Source: Bradyrhizobium monzae
Lineage (GTDB): Bacteria; Pseudomonadota; Alphaproteobacteria; Rhizobiales; Xanthobacteraceae
DNA: 64,000 nucleotides
Direction of reading: 5' to 3'
Assembly (NCBI RefSeq): GCF_021458635.1
Contig: NZ_JAIRDQ010000004.1
Coordinates: 434,001 to 498,000, forward strand
Positions 52,369-61,691 of this stretch are shown piece by piece (position 1 is the first letter of the stretch; the number at the start of each line of letters is the position of its first letter). The notes under the pieces are model-generated. The model did no database searches. It was not told the origin of the DNA and saw only the letters and a program-made list of their open reading frames with translations. Position numbers and translations under genes: made by a program.

Positions 52369-53862
52369 TCACACCCCCGCCATCATCACGTATTTGATCT
52401 CGACATATTCTTCCATGCCGTGACGCGAGCCTTCGCGCCCCAAGCCGCTTTCCTTGACGCCGCCGAACGGCGCGACTTCCGTGGTGATGAGGCCGGTGTT
52501 GACGCCGACCATGCCGGATTCCAGCGCCTCGGCGACGCGCCAGACGCGGCCGAGATCGCGGGAGTAGAAGTAGGACGCAAGGCCGAACGGCGAGGCGTTG
52601 CACATCGCGATCACGTCGGCCTCGTCCTTGAAGCGGATCACAGCCGCGAGCGGGCCGAAGGTTTCTTCCTGCGACACCAGCGAGTCCGGCTTGACGTCGG
52701 CAAGCACGGTCGGCTCGAAGAAGGAACGTCCGAGCTCGCTGCGCTTGCCGCCGGTGACGACCTTGGCGCCGCGCTTGACAGCGTCCGCAATGTGACGCTC
52801 GACCTTATCGATCGCCTTCATGTTGATCAGCGGGCCCTGCGTGACGCCGGCTTCGGTGCCATCGCCGATCTTCATGATCGCCACCTTCGCCGACAGCTTC
52901 TTGACGAACTCGTCGTAGATCTTGTCCTGGGCATAGATGCGGTTGGCGCAGACGCAGGTCTGGCCCATGTTGCGGTATTTCGAAACGATCGCGCCCTCGA
53001 CGGCCGCGTCGATGTCAGCATCGTCGAACACCACGAACGGCGCGTTGCCACCAAGCTCGAGGCCGAGCCGCTTCACGCCGACGGCAGCCTGCTGATAGAG
53101 AATCTTGCCGACGGCGGTCGAACCGGTGAAGCCGACAAAGCGCACCGCCGGATGCTCGCACAGCACCTTGCCGATCGGCGGCGCATCACCGGTGATGATG
53201 TTGAGCACGCCCTTGGGGATGCCGGCCTTCTCGGCGAGCACGGCCAGCGCCAGCGCCGACAGCGGCGTCTCGTTGGCGGGCTTCAGCACCACGGTGCAGC
53301 CCGCGGCCAGCGCCGGTGACACCTTGCGTGTGATCATCGAGTTCGGAAAATTCCACGGCGTGATGGCGCCGCAGACACCGATCGGCTGCTTGATCGCGAG
53401 CAGCCGCGCATCGGGCCGCTGTGACGGAATAGTCTCGCCATAGACGCGGCGGGCTTCCTCCGCGAAGAACTCGATATAGGCGGCGCCGATATCGACCTCG
53501 CCGAGCGCCTCCGACAGCGGCTTGCCCTGCTCGGAGGTAAGAATCAGCGCGAGGTCCTCGCGGTTGGCGGTGATCAGCTCGAACCATTTACGCAGGATGT
53601 TGGAGCGCTGCTTGGCGGTGTGCTTGGCCCAGGCCGGGAAGGCGCGCTGAGCGGCTTCGACCGCCTTGGTGGTGTCGTCCGCGCCAAGCTGCGGGACCTT
53701 TGCGATCTCGACACCGGTCGCGGGATTGTTCACGGCAAAGACCGGCGTGCCGACCCAGGCGCCGTCGATGTAGCAGGCCTCCTTCAGGAGCGAGGGGTCC
53801 TTCAACCGGTCACGCAGGTTGGCGGTGGCGTGCTGGGCGCGTGCGGCGGCGGTCGGCGTCAT
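52369..53862 (-). CDS. gabD: NAD(P)-dependent succinate-semialdehyde dehydrogenase
   Basis: The 497-residue aldehyde dehydrogenase has the GabD-like features: PWNFPNSMITRKVSPALAAGCTVVLKPANETPLSA, GSTAVGKIL, catalytic Glu in LELGGNAPFVVFDDAD and catalytic Cys in MGQTCVCANRIY, preserving the Cys-Val-Cys arrangement of E. coli GabD. It oxidises succinate semialdehyde to succinate, feeding GABA-derived carbon to the TCA cycle; other semialdehydes are possible. ATG at 53862, after GAGGAG, is chosen over the longer frame. No gabT is next to it. Confidence 0.85.
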   Translation of the reverse strand: MTPTAAARAQHATANLRDRLKDPSLLKEACYIDGAWVGTPVFAVNNPATGVEIAKVPQLGADDTTKAVEAAQRAFPAWAKHTAKQRSNILRKWFELITANREDLALILTSEQGKPLSEALGEVDIGAAYIEFFAEEARRVYGETIPSQRPDARLLAIKQPIGVCGAITPWNFPNSMITRKVSPALAAGCTVVLKPANETPLSALALAVLAEKAGIPKGVLNIITGDAPPIGKVLCEHPAVRFVGFTGSTAVGKILYQQAAVGVKRLGLELGGNAPFVVFDDADIDAAVEGAIVSKYRNMGQTCVCANRIYAQDKIYDEFVKKLSAKVAIMKIGDGTEAGVTQGPLINMKAIDKVERHIADAVKRGAKVVTGGKRSELGRSFFEPTVLADVKPDSLVSQEETFGPLAAVIRFKDEADVIAMCNASPFGLASYFYSRDLGRVWRVAEALESGMVGVNTGLITTEVAPFGGVKESGLGREGSRHGMEEYVEIKYVMMAGV

Positions 53863-53979
53863 GGCGTTGCTCCTCGGACGATCATTGGGGGCGATCGGCC
53901 CGGAATATAGGGACAGACGGCGCACAATGCACCGTCCCGCAACGCACAGCTGATGGGAATTAACCTAAGACCAGCGTGA

Positions 53980-54300
53980 TTACGCCGCGCCGCTCAGATA
54001 GGTCTCGCGCCGGCCGATCATGCGCTCGGCGGCCGCCTTGGCGTCGGCCTTCGAGGAGGTTGCGCACGTCCGATATTCGAGATCGGGCGCATCGGAGGTG
54101 TCGCGGCGGCCGAACCAGGATTTTGAGCCGACCGGCAGCAGCGCCAGCGACTGCGCCAGATTGTCGACCGCACCGAAGGAATAGAGCGCGCCGGTGCCGG
54201 CGATGCGGACCTCGTAAATCCCGGGTGCGATCGGCGCTTCGAGATTGTCGCCCCGTCCGGGACGGGGATAGCGCTTCCATTCGCTCCAGGTCGAAATCAT
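53980..54300 (-). CDS. Hypothetical protein, 106 residues
   Basis: The protein reads MISTWSEWKRYPRPGRG, then APIAPGIYEVRIAGTGALYSFGAVDNLAQSLALLPVG and a basic helical tail (SSKADAKAAAERMIGRRETYL). PGIYEVR...GALYSFG loosely recalls the two strands of GIY-YIG nucleases, but the catalytic Arg/Glu region is not visible, so I do not assign it. No signal peptide or span. It lies 117 bases upstream of gabD in the same direction and might share a transcript. Confidence 0.55.
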   Translation of the reverse strand: MISTWSEWKRYPRPGRGDNLEAPIAPGIYEVRIAGTGALYSFGAVDNLAQSLALLPVGSKSWFGRRDTSDAPDLEYRTCATSSKADAKAAAERMIGRRETYLSGAA

Positions 54301-54640
54301 CTCAGGTCCCCTCGCGGCCGGTTAAGCGGCCGCCAAAATTGCTTCAAGTCTTAACGTCAGCCGCCCATCGGGCCAGATGCTGAACGCCGCAACGCACAAA
54401 ATGTTTCAAGTGCTTCAAACGCTCAAAACATATCGCCTGAGCCCATCCAAGGTCACGGCGAGTTGCGGCCATCCACCGCAGATTGTGAAGAAGTGTTGCA
54501 GATCAGTCGTCCCGCGTAGGGCTTGGGCCGTCAAGTCACGACATCGCGACCGACGCGGACATCCGGACGCGCTTGCCGCGCAGCGGATGCGGGAGGACAA
54601 TCGATCGCTTCCAACAATAATCAAACCGGAGGAAACGCGT
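54301..54640. other. Intergenic stretch upstream of a serine hydrolase gene
   Basis: No gene is supported in these 340 bases. The only feature noted is TTCAAG repeated three times (near 54342, 54402 and, as TTCAAA, 54413), which might belong to a regulatory site between the two divergent genes. Confidence 0.35.
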
Positions 54641-55834
54641 ATGCAAAGCAAAGCTGAGATCGACGGGATTCTGAGCAAGACAAGCGACGCCAAGGAGATT
54701 CCCGGCGTTGTTGCGATCGCCGCCAGCGGCAACGAGGTTCTTTACCAGGGCGCCTTCGGCAAGCGCGATCTGTCCAAGCCCGATGCGATGACCGCGGACA
54801 GTGTGTTCTGGATCGCTTCGATGACGAAGGCGGTGACGAGTGCCGGCGCGATGCAGCTGGTCGAGCAGGGCAAGCTCTCGCTCGATGCACCGATCGGATC
54901 GCTGCTGCCCGATCTCGCCAAGCCGCAGGTGCTGGAAGGCTTTGACGCCAAGGGCGAACCAAAACTGCGGCCGGCGACGAGCGCGATCACGCTGCGCCAG
55001 CTGATGACCCACACCGCCGGCTTCGCCTACAACATGTGGAACGGCGATCTCGCGGTCTATCTGGAAAAGACCGGCATCCCTGCGATCACCACCTGCCAGA
55101 ATGCCGCGCTGAAGACGCCTGTCATGACCGATCCCGGCACGCGCTGGGAGTACGGCACCAATATCGATTTCGTCGGCAAAGCCGTGGAAGCCGTCAGCGG
55201 CAAGCGTCTCGATGCTTACCTGCGCGACAATCTCTTCGCGCCACTCGGCATGTCCGACACCGGCTTCAAGATCACCGACGACATGCGCAAGCGCCTGGTC
55301 GGCATGCATGCCCGCGGCGAGGACGGCCAGCTCGCCGCGATCCCGTTCGAGCTCGAGCAGAATCCGGAATTCCACATGGGTGGCGGCGGCCTCTATTCGA
55401 CCGCGGCCGACTACATCAAGTTCACCCAGATGATCCTGAACAAGGGCCGCGGCAACGGCAACCAGGTGCTGAAGGCCGAGACGATCGCCAGCATGAGCCA
55501 GAACCAGATGGGCGATATCAACATGACCAGGCTGCCCACCGCGGCGCCGATGTACACCAACGACGTTGATCTCTATCCGGATCAGGTGAAGAAGTGGGGC
55601 CTCAGCTTCATGATCAACACCGCCAAGACCGCGGAGGGTCGCAGCGCCGGCAGTCTCGCCTGGGCCGGCCTCGCCAACACCTACTATTGGATCGACCCGG
55701 CGCGCGACGTCACCGGCGTGATCCTGATGCAGCTGTTGCCGTTTGCGGATGCGAAATGCCTGCAGGCGTTCGCGGGATTCGAACGTGGCGTCTATGCCGG
55801 GCTCGATGCGGGCAGCGGCAAGAAGGCGGCCTAG
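54641..55834 (+). CDS. Class C beta-lactamase-like serine hydrolase (cytoplasmic)
   Basis: The 397-residue protein has SMTK with its Ser near residue 65 (FWIASMTKAVTSAGAMQLVEQGKLSLD), LMTHTAGF, WEYGTNIDFVGKAVE (YGT-N in place of YxN) and a C-terminal SAGSLAWAGLANTYYWIDP (the KTG-like HxG/WAG box of esterases). This pattern is typical of the EstB-like esterase branch of family VIII. There is no signal peptide. GGAGG eight bases before ATG 54641 sets the start; the frame open from 54377 is not coding-like. The FadD-like ligase gene follows. Confidence 0.8.
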   Translation: MQSKAEIDGILSKTSDAKEIPGVVAIAASGNEVLYQGAFGKRDLSKPDAMTADSVFWIASMTKAVTSAGAMQLVEQGKLSLDAPIGSLLPDLAKPQVLEGFDAKGEPKLRPATSAITLRQLMTHTAGFAYNMWNGDLAVYLEKTGIPAITTCQNAALKTPVMTDPGTRWEYGTNIDFVGKAVEAVSGKRLDAYLRDNLFAPLGMSDTGFKITDDMRKRLVGMHARGEDGQLAAIPFELEQNPEFHMGGGGLYSTAADYIKFTQMILNKGRGNGNQVLKAETIASMSQNQMGDINMTRLPTAAPMYTNDVDLYPDQVKKWGLSFMINTAKTAEGRSAGSLAWAGLANTYYWIDPARDVTGVILMQLLPFADAKCLQAFAGFERGVYAGLDAGSGKKAA

Positions 55835-55860
55835 CAGCGCACGCAACTCGCACCAAGCGG

Positions 55861-55942
55861 GATGGCCGGGCTTGTCCCGGCCAACCACGTGGTGCCATAA
55901 AATAAAAAGATCGTGGATGCACGGGTCAAGCCCGGGCATGAC
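55861..55942. repeat. Two-hairpin palindromic repeat (type 'GGGCTTGTCCC')
   Basis: The left arm GGCCGGGCTTGTCCCGGCC is a perfect hairpin; the inverted right arm GGGTCAAGCCCGGGC is degraded (T in place of GA). It lies between the serine hydrolase and the FadD-like ligase genes and is the third copy in the window. Confidence 0.7.
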
Positions 55943-55988
55943 GGCCAAACGACATCGTGCCAATCATCTTTGACGAGAGGATTCCGAT

Positions 55989-57683
55989 TTGGCGGATAAG
56001 AGCGACAGTTACGTTTGCGGCATCTCGGACACGCCGCTGCTCGGCGACACCATTGGCCGCAGTCTCGACCACGCCGTGCGACGCTGGGGCAGTCGTGAAG
56101 CACTGGTCTCGCCTAGCCACGGCGTACGATGGACCTGGACGGAATTTTCGGAGCGCGTCGACGCGCTCGCTGCCGGCTTTCTCGCGCTCGGCCTCGAACG
56201 CGGTGAGCGGATCGGCATCTGGTCGCTGAACCGGCCGGAATGGACGCTGACCCAGTTCGCCGCCGCCAAGGCCGGGCTGATCCTGGTGACGATCAATCCT
56301 GCCTACCGGCTCAGCGAGCTCGAGTTCGCGCTGAAGAAAGTGGGCTGCGCGGCGATCGTCACCGCGACGGCATTCAAGACCAGCCAATATATGGAGATGC
56401 TCAACACGCTGCTGCCGGAATTGGCGAGCGCCACGCCGGGGAAGCTGCAGGCGCCGCGGCTGCCCGCGCTGCGGATGGTGATCCAGATCGGCGGCCCGGC
56501 CGCATCAGGCACGATCCCCTTCGAGGAGGTCGCGCGCATGGGCGGCGCCCAGCATCGCGAGCAGCTTGCGGCGCTCGGCGCGGCGCTTCAGTTCGACGAT
56601 CCCGTCAACATCCAGTTCACCAGCGGCACCACTGGATCGCCCAAGGGGGTGACGCTGACCCATCACAACATCCTCAACAACGGCTATTTCACCGGGCGTG
56701 CGATGCGCCTGACGGAAGCGGACCGCATCTGCATTCCGGTACCGCTCTATCATTGCTTCGGCATGGTGATGGGCAACCTCGCCTCCGTCACGCTCGGCAC
56801 CACGATGGTCTATCCCGGCGAGGGCTTTGATCCGCTCGCGACGCTGCGCGCGATCGAGCAGGAAAAGTGCACCGCGCTGTATGGCGTACCGACCATGTTC
56901 ATCGCTGAGCTCGACCATCCCGAGTTCGCGACGTTCAATCTGAAATCATTGCGCACCGGCATCATGGCGGGCGCGCCCTGCCCGATCGAGGTGATGAAGC
57001 GCGTCAACACCGAGATGAACATGCGCGAGGTCACGATCGCCTATGGCATGACCGAGACCAGCCCGGTCAGCTTCCAGAGCGCGACGGACGACCCGCTCGA
57101 GCGACGCGTCTCCACCGTCGGCCGGATTCATCCGCATGTCGAGGTGAAGGTCGTCGATCTCGAAGGCAGGATCGTCAGGCGCGGCGAACGCGGCGAGCTC
57201 TGCACCCGCGGCTACAGCGTCATGCTGGGCTATTGGGAGGAGAAGGAAAAGACCGGCGACGTGCTGGATACCAACGGCTGGATGCACACCGGCGATCTCG
57301 CCACCATCGACGACGAGGGCTATTGCAACATCGTCGGCCGCATCAAGGATCTGGTGATCCGCGGCGGCGAGAACCTTTACCCGCGCGAGATCGAGGAGTT
57401 TCTCTACCGCCATCCGAAGATCCAGGACGTGCAGATTTTTGGCGTAGCCGACGCCCGCTGTGGCGAGGAGCTCTGCGCCTGGGTCCGCGTCAGGTCCGGC
57501 GAGACGCTGACGGCGGAGGAAGTTCGCGCGTTCTGCGATGGCCAGATCGCCCACAACAAGATCCCGCGCTACGTCGAGTTCGTCGACGAATTTCCGATGA
57601 CCGTGACCGGAAAGATCCAGAAGTTCGTGATGCGAGAGGCGGTCGAGCAGCGGCTGGGGCTGAAGGCGGCGAAGACAGCGTGA
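55989..57683 (+). CDS. AMP-forming fatty or short-branched acyl-CoA ligase
   Basis: The 564-residue ANL enzyme has the P-loop FTSGTTGSPKGVTLTHHN, the A5 motif IAYGMTETSPVSF, hinge and metal region MHTGDLATIDDEGYCNIVGRIKDLVIRGGENLYPREIEEFL, and the C-terminal catalytic lysine segment MTVTGKIQKFVMRE. It forms acyl-CoA from a carboxylic acid, ATP and CoA; chain length cannot be told. The start is TTG at 55989, with GAGAGGA seven bases upstream and no alternative ATG before the conserved N-terminus. The PfkB gene beyond the repeat is convergent. Confidence 0.85.
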   Translation: MADKSDSYVCGISDTPLLGDTIGRSLDHAVRRWGSREALVSPSHGVRWTWTEFSERVDALAAGFLALGLERGERIGIWSLNRPEWTLTQFAAAKAGLILVTINPAYRLSELEFALKKVGCAAIVTATAFKTSQYMEMLNTLLPELASATPGKLQAPRLPALRMVIQIGGPAASGTIPFEEVARMGGAQHREQLAALGAALQFDDPVNIQFTSGTTGSPKGVTLTHHNILNNGYFTGRAMRLTEADRICIPVPLYHCFGMVMGNLASVTLGTTMVYPGEGFDPLATLRAIEQEKCTALYGVPTMFIAELDHPEFATFNLKSLRTGIMAGAPCPIEVMKRVNTEMNMREVTIAYGMTETSPVSFQSATDDPLERRVSTVGRIHPHVEVKVVDLEGRIVRRGERGELCTRGYSVMLGYWEEKEKTGDVLDTNGWMHTGDLATIDDEGYCNIVGRIKDLVIRGGENLYPREIEEFLYRHPKIQDVQIFGVADARCGEELCAWVRVRSGETLTAEEVRAFCDGQIAHNKIPRYVEFVDEFPMTVTGKIQKFVMREAVEQRLGLKAAKTA

Positions 57684-57691
57684 GCCCGCGC

Positions 57692-57777
57692 CGTCATTGC
57701 GAGCGCAGCGAAGCAATCCAGACTGCCTCCTCGGAGAGAATCTGGATTGCTTCGTCGCTGCGCTCCTCGCAATGACG
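57692..57777. repeat. Palindromic repeat (type 'CATTGCGAGCG')
   Basis: CGTCATTGCGAGCGCAGCGA(AGCAATCCAG) and its inverse, the right arm having TCG and CTC insertions (TTCGTCGCTGCGCTCCTCGC). It is the third copy of the type seen at 49741 and 52233 and separates the convergent ligase and PfkB genes. Confidence 0.8.
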
Positions 57778-57791
57778 GGGAGAGAGCGGAG

Positions 57792-58793
57792 TTAAACCGT
57801 CAACCCGCGCTGCTGCGCCAATTGCTTCAGCGACACCTGCGGGCGCGCGCCGATATGCTGGATCACTTCGGCGGCGGCAAGCGCACCGAGCTCGCCGCAC
57901 TGCTTGTGCGACAGATCGCGCGAGAGGCCGTACAGGAAGCCAGCCGCGAACAGATCGCCGGCGCCGGTGGTGTCCACCAGCTGCGTGATCGGCGAGGCCG
58001 GCGCGGCGACGGCGTCCGTCGGCGTCACCACCACGCAGCCCTTCTCGCTGCGGGTGACCACGCCGAGCTTGACGTCGTTGCGCAGCTGCTTGAGCGCGGT
58101 GTCGAAGTCGGAGGTCTCGTAGAGCGAGTGCAGCTCGGACTCGTTGGCGAACACGATGTCGGCGGTGCCGCCCCGCATCAGCCCCAGAAACTCGTCGCGA
58201 TAGCGGCCGACGCAGAAGGAGTCCGACAGCGTCAGCGCCACCTTGCGGCCAGCCTCGTGAGCAATCTTGGAGGCCTTCAGGAAGGCTTCCTTGGCGCCCG
58301 GCGGATCCCAAAGATAACCTTCGAGATAGACGATCTTGGCGGCCGCGATCTCGGCCGGATCGATGTCAGCCGGCGACAGATCCTGCGCCGCGCCGAGATA
58401 GGTGTTCATAGTGCGCTCGCCGTCGCCCGTGACCAGGATGTAGGAGCAGCCGGTCGCGGGGCCGTCTTTCGCGGCCGGCGTGTTGAAGGCGACGCCGGCG
58501 GCGCGGATGTCGTGGACATAGAGCTTGCCGATCTGGTCGTCCTTGACCTTGCCGACATAAGCGGCACGCGCGCCCAGGCTGCCGATGCCCACGATCGTGT
58601 TGGCGGCCGAGCCGCCCGAGACTTCCGTCGCCGGACCCATGTCCGCATAGATCGCAGCAGCCCGCGCCTCGTCGATCAGGGACATGCCGCCCTTGGTCAT
58701 GCCGTGCTTGACCAAAAAGGCTTCATCGGTCCGGACCAGCACGTCGAACAGCGCGTTGCCGATGCCGAGAACGTCATATTTCACGTCAGCCAT
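57792..58793 (-). CDS. PfkB family kinase (adenosine kinase-like)
   Basis: The 333-residue protein has the PfkB N-terminal YDVLGIGNALFDVLVRTDEAFL, the GGSAANT substrate loop and the C-terminal signature DTTGAGDLFAAGFLYGLSRDL with catalytic Asp. In Rhizobiales, close relatives are annotated as adenosine kinase, which phosphorylates adenosine to AMP; sugar or other nucleoside substrates remain possible. It is divergent from murJ, with 125 bases between the start codons. Confidence 0.85.
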   Translation of the reverse strand: MADVKYDVLGIGNALFDVLVRTDEAFLVKHGMTKGGMSLIDEARAAAIYADMGPATEVSGGSAANTIVGIGSLGARAAYVGKVKDDQIGKLYVHDIRAAGVAFNTPAAKDGPATGCSYILVTGDGERTMNTYLGAAQDLSPADIDPAEIAAAKIVYLEGYLWDPPGAKEAFLKASKIAHEAGRKVALTLSDSFCVGRYRDEFLGLMRGGTADIVFANESELHSLYETSDFDTALKQLRNDVKLGVVTRSEKGCVVVTPTDAVAAPASPITQLVDTTGAGDLFAAGFLYGLSRDLSHKQCGELGALAAAEVIQHIGARPQVSLKQLAQQRGLTV

Positions 58794-58918
58794 TCACCTT
58801 GATCCTGTTTGCCGGATTGCGATTGCCGGAGAAATCCGCTTCCTGTCGGCCTGAAATCTGGTTCGCGGCCTATCACGACCGGGCCTCTACGGGCAAGCAA
58901 CGGTATTATGTACGTCCG

Positions 58919-60451
58919 ATGATCCGCTCCTTCCTGACAGTTTCGACGGGAACACTGGCCTCGCGGCTACTGGGCTTTGCCCGCGATTCCCTGATCGCGG
59001 CGCTGCTCGGCACCGGCGCCGTGGCGGATGCGTTTTTGGCCGCATTCCAGCTCGTCAACGTGGTACGGCGCCTGCTCAGCGAAGGCGCGCTGAATGCGGC
59101 CCTGATTCCGGCCTGGCTGCGCGTCCGTGAGCGCGATGGGGAAGTGGCCGCCTCCGCGTTTGCGGGGCGCGTGCTCGGCACGGTCAGCGCGGCCCTGATC
59201 GTGATCTCCATCGTGATCGCGCTGTTGATGCCGCTGATCATCACGATCATCGCGCCGGGCTTCGTCGGCAGCCACACGCTCGATCTCGCCGTTCAGAACG
59301 CGCGGCTGATGCTGCCTTATCTGGCCTTTGCTGGCCCGGTCACGGTGCTGATGGGGCTGCTGAATGCGCAAGGGAGATTTGCGCTCACGGCGTTCTCGCC
59401 GCTGCTGTTCAACATCGCGTTGATTGCAACGATCGCGATGCTGCTGGTCTGGCACGCCGATGCGTCCCTCGCCGCATGGATGCTGGCGGCGACCGTCGGC
59501 ATTGCCGGCCTGCTGCAACTCCTGATGCTGGTGTCGCAGCGAGGTGCGCAGCTCGCGACACCGTTGCGCGCAAGTTTAGACAAGGAGATGCGCAGCTTCT
59601 TTGCCAAGGCGATCCCCGGCATGATCGCAAGCTCCGGCCCGCAATGGCTGATGGTGGCCGGCGCGATCATCGCCTCCGCAACGCCGTCGGCCGTGTCCTG
59701 GCTCTATTTCGCCAACCGCCTGATCGAGCTGCCGCTCGGCATTGTCGGCGTCGCCATGGGCACGGTGCTGGTGCCGGAGCTGACGCGCGCCGTGGGGAGC
59801 GGCGACCGCGACGCGGTGGCCCATGCGGAATCGCGCGCGCTGGAGCTCGCGACCGGGCTGGCGCTGCCCGCCACGCTCGGCCTTGCCGTGCTGGCCGAAC
59901 CGATCGTGCGGCTTTTGTTCGAGCATGGCGCGTTCGGCGCCGATGACAGTACGGCGACCGCACACGCGCTGATGTGGCTGGCATTGGGCCTGCCGGCGCA
60001 CGTGCTGATCAAGGCGCTGTCGCCGGCCTTCTTTGCCCGCAGCGACACAATGACGCCGCTGCTCGCCACCGCCAAAGGCCTTGTGGTCGCGGTCGCGCTC
60101 GCTGTGCTGCTTGGGCACTTCTTTGGCGCGAGCGGGATCGCGGCCAGCATCGCCGCCGGCGCCTGGAGCAGCGCCGTCTCGTTACTTCGCAAAGGCACCG
60201 GCGAATTCGGCTTCTCGGTTGATGCTGTCGCGCGAAAACGGCTGCCGCGGATCGTGCTTGCGGCCGCCGCCATGGGCGCCCTGCTCTGGCTGACGACGGG
60301 GCTGATGCCGGTTGAGGCCCACGGCCTCATCCGCTTCATTGTGCTGGGCTTGCAGATTGGCGCCGGAATCGCCGTCTATGGCCTGCTCCTGCAAATCCTC
60401 GGCGCGGCGTCCTGGCGCGAGGCGGTTAATGCCCTGAAGCGGCCCGCCTGA
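58919..60451 (+). CDS. murJ: Lipid II flippase MurJ
   Basis: The 510-residue protein has 14 predicted spans and MurJ/MviN marks: SFLTVSTGTLASRLLGFARDSLIAALLGTGAVADAFLAAFQLVNVVRRLLSEGALNAALIP at the N-terminus, including the Arg residues in the cavity, and FANRLIELPLGIVGVAMGTVLVPEL in the middle. It flips lipid II to the periplasmic side for peptidoglycan polymerisation. ATG at 58919 gives the standard N-terminus. trpS follows after 94 bases in the same direction, a common arrangement in Rhizobiales. Confidence 0.93.
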   Translation: MIRSFLTVSTGTLASRLLGFARDSLIAALLGTGAVADAFLAAFQLVNVVRRLLSEGALNAALIPAWLRVRERDGEVAASAFAGRVLGTVSAALIVISIVIALLMPLIITIIAPGFVGSHTLDLAVQNARLMLPYLAFAGPVTVLMGLLNAQGRFALTAFSPLLFNIALIATIAMLLVWHADASLAAWMLAATVGIAGLLQLLMLVSQRGAQLATPLRASLDKEMRSFFAKAIPGMIASSGPQWLMVAGAIIASATPSAVSWLYFANRLIELPLGIVGVAMGTVLVPELTRAVGSGDRDAVAHAESRALELATGLALPATLGLAVLAEPIVRLLFEHGAFGADDSTATAHALMWLALGLPAHVLIKALSPAFFARSDTMTPLLATAKGLVVAVALAVLLGHFFGASGIAASIAAGAWSSAVSLLRKGTGEFGFSVDAVARKRLPRIVLAAAAMGALLWLTTGLMPVEAHGLIRFIVLGLQIGAGIAVYGLLLQILGAASWREAVNALKRPA

Positions 60452-60545
60452 CCGACCTCGGCCCACGCGGGTCGATCGAATTACCCTTGACGGGGCAGCG
60501 CCGCTGTTGGAAACGACGGCCCGAATACCTCTGGGAACACTTGCC

Positions 60546-61598
60546 ATGCCATTCGTTGAACGGGTTTTTTCGGGCGTCCAGCCGACGGGCAATCTGCACC
60601 TCGGCAATTATCTCGGCGCGATTGTCAACTTCGTGAAGATGCAGGAAACCCACAACTGCATCTATTGCGTCGTCGACATGCACGCGATCACGCAGGGCGT
60701 GGACGTCTGGGGCGGCCCGGCCGAGCTCGCGCGCAACACCCGCGAGGTGACCGCGGCGTTCATCGCAAGCGGCATCGATCCCAGGAAGCACATCGTGTTC
60801 AACCAGAGCCAGGTCTCCGGCCACGCCGAGCTCGCCTGGATCTTCAACTGCGTCGCGCGCATGGGCTGGCTCGGCCGCATGACCCAGTTCAAGGAGAAGG
60901 CCGGCAAGGACCGCGAGAACGCCTCGGTCGGGCTGTTCGACTATCCCGTGCTGATGGCCGCCGACATTCTGCTTTACCGCGCCACCCACGTTCCGGTCGG
61001 CGAGGACCAGAAGCAGCATCTCGAGCTCTCGCGCGACATCGCGCAGAAGTTCAACAATGATTTCGGCGATTCCATTCGTAGCCATGGCACCAATGACGGC
61101 CTGTTCTTCCCGTTGCCGGAACCCCTGATCACGGGCCCGGCGACGCGCGTGATGAGCCTGCGCGACGGCACCAAGAAGATGTCGAAATCAGATGCGTCGG
61201 ACAATTCGCGCATCAATCTGACCGACGACGCCGACACCATCGCGCAGAAGATCCGCAAGGCGAAGACCGATCCGGAGCCCTTGCCGAGCGAAGAGAAGGG
61301 CTTGGAAGCACGTCCCGAGGCCGACAATCTCGTCGGCATTTTCGCCGCGCTCTCCGGCCGTTCCAAGGCCAGCGTGCTCGGCGAGTTCGGCGGCGGCCAG
61401 TTCTCCAGCTTCAAGAACGCGCTGGCGGAGCTGTGCGTGACCAAGCTCGCGCCGATCGCCGGCGAGATGAAGCGCCTGGTGGCCGAGCCCAGCCATATCG
61501 ACGCCATCCTGAACGATGGTTCCGATCGGGCCCGCGCCATCGCCGAGGAGACCATGAACCTCTCCAAGGACATCGTCGGCTTCATTCGCCGTCGCTGA
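60546..61598 (+). CDS. trpS: Tryptophan-tRNA ligase
   Basis: The 350-residue class I aminoacyl-tRNA synthetase has the HIGH-type motif PTGNLHLGNYLGA near residue 15 and the KMSKS loop in GTKKMSKSDASDNSRI near 205, with MHAIT and YPVLMAADILLY as further TrpRS marks. It charges tRNA-Trp in the cytoplasm. Length is normal. ATG at 60546 (MPFVERVFSG) is chosen. It is between murJ and a Usp protein gene on the same strand. Confidence 0.95.
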   Translation: MPFVERVFSGVQPTGNLHLGNYLGAIVNFVKMQETHNCIYCVVDMHAITQGVDVWGGPAELARNTREVTAAFIASGIDPRKHIVFNQSQVSGHAELAWIFNCVARMGWLGRMTQFKEKAGKDRENASVGLFDYPVLMAADILLYRATHVPVGEDQKQHLELSRDIAQKFNNDFGDSIRSHGTNDGLFFPLPEPLITGPATRVMSLRDGTKKMSKSDASDNSRINLTDDADTIAQKIRKAKTDPEPLPSEEKGLEARPEADNLVGIFAALSGRSKASVLGEFGGGQFSSFKNALAELCVTKLAPIAGEMKRLVAEPSHIDAILNDGSDRARAIAEETMNLSKDIVGFIRRR

Positions 61599-61602
61599 AG
61601 TC

Positions 61603-61626
61603 CGGCCTGCGCCGCGGCGCAGGCCG
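61603..61626 (+). terminator. Hairpin after trpS
   Basis: CGGCCTGCGCC, loop GC, GGCGCAGGCCG is a perfect 11-bp stem starting four bases after the trpS stop. TTCGCCTCTCC follows without a real T-run, so it may act as a weak terminator or protect the 3' end. Confidence 0.45.
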
Positions 61627-61691
61627 CTTCGCCTCTCCCCAAGCGCGAGCGAGTGTGGCAGCATGCTCCCCGTGCACATTCCGGGATAGGC

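Noticed and set aside
53980..54300. GIY-YIG nuclease assignment for the 106-residue protein
   Set aside because: Only a loose PGIYEVR...LYSFG resemblance exists; the catalytic Arg and Glu are not visible.
54377..54640. Extended N-terminus of the cytoplasmic serine hydrolase
   Set aside because: The extension is basic and motif-free, whereas GGAGG stands eight bases before ATG 54641.
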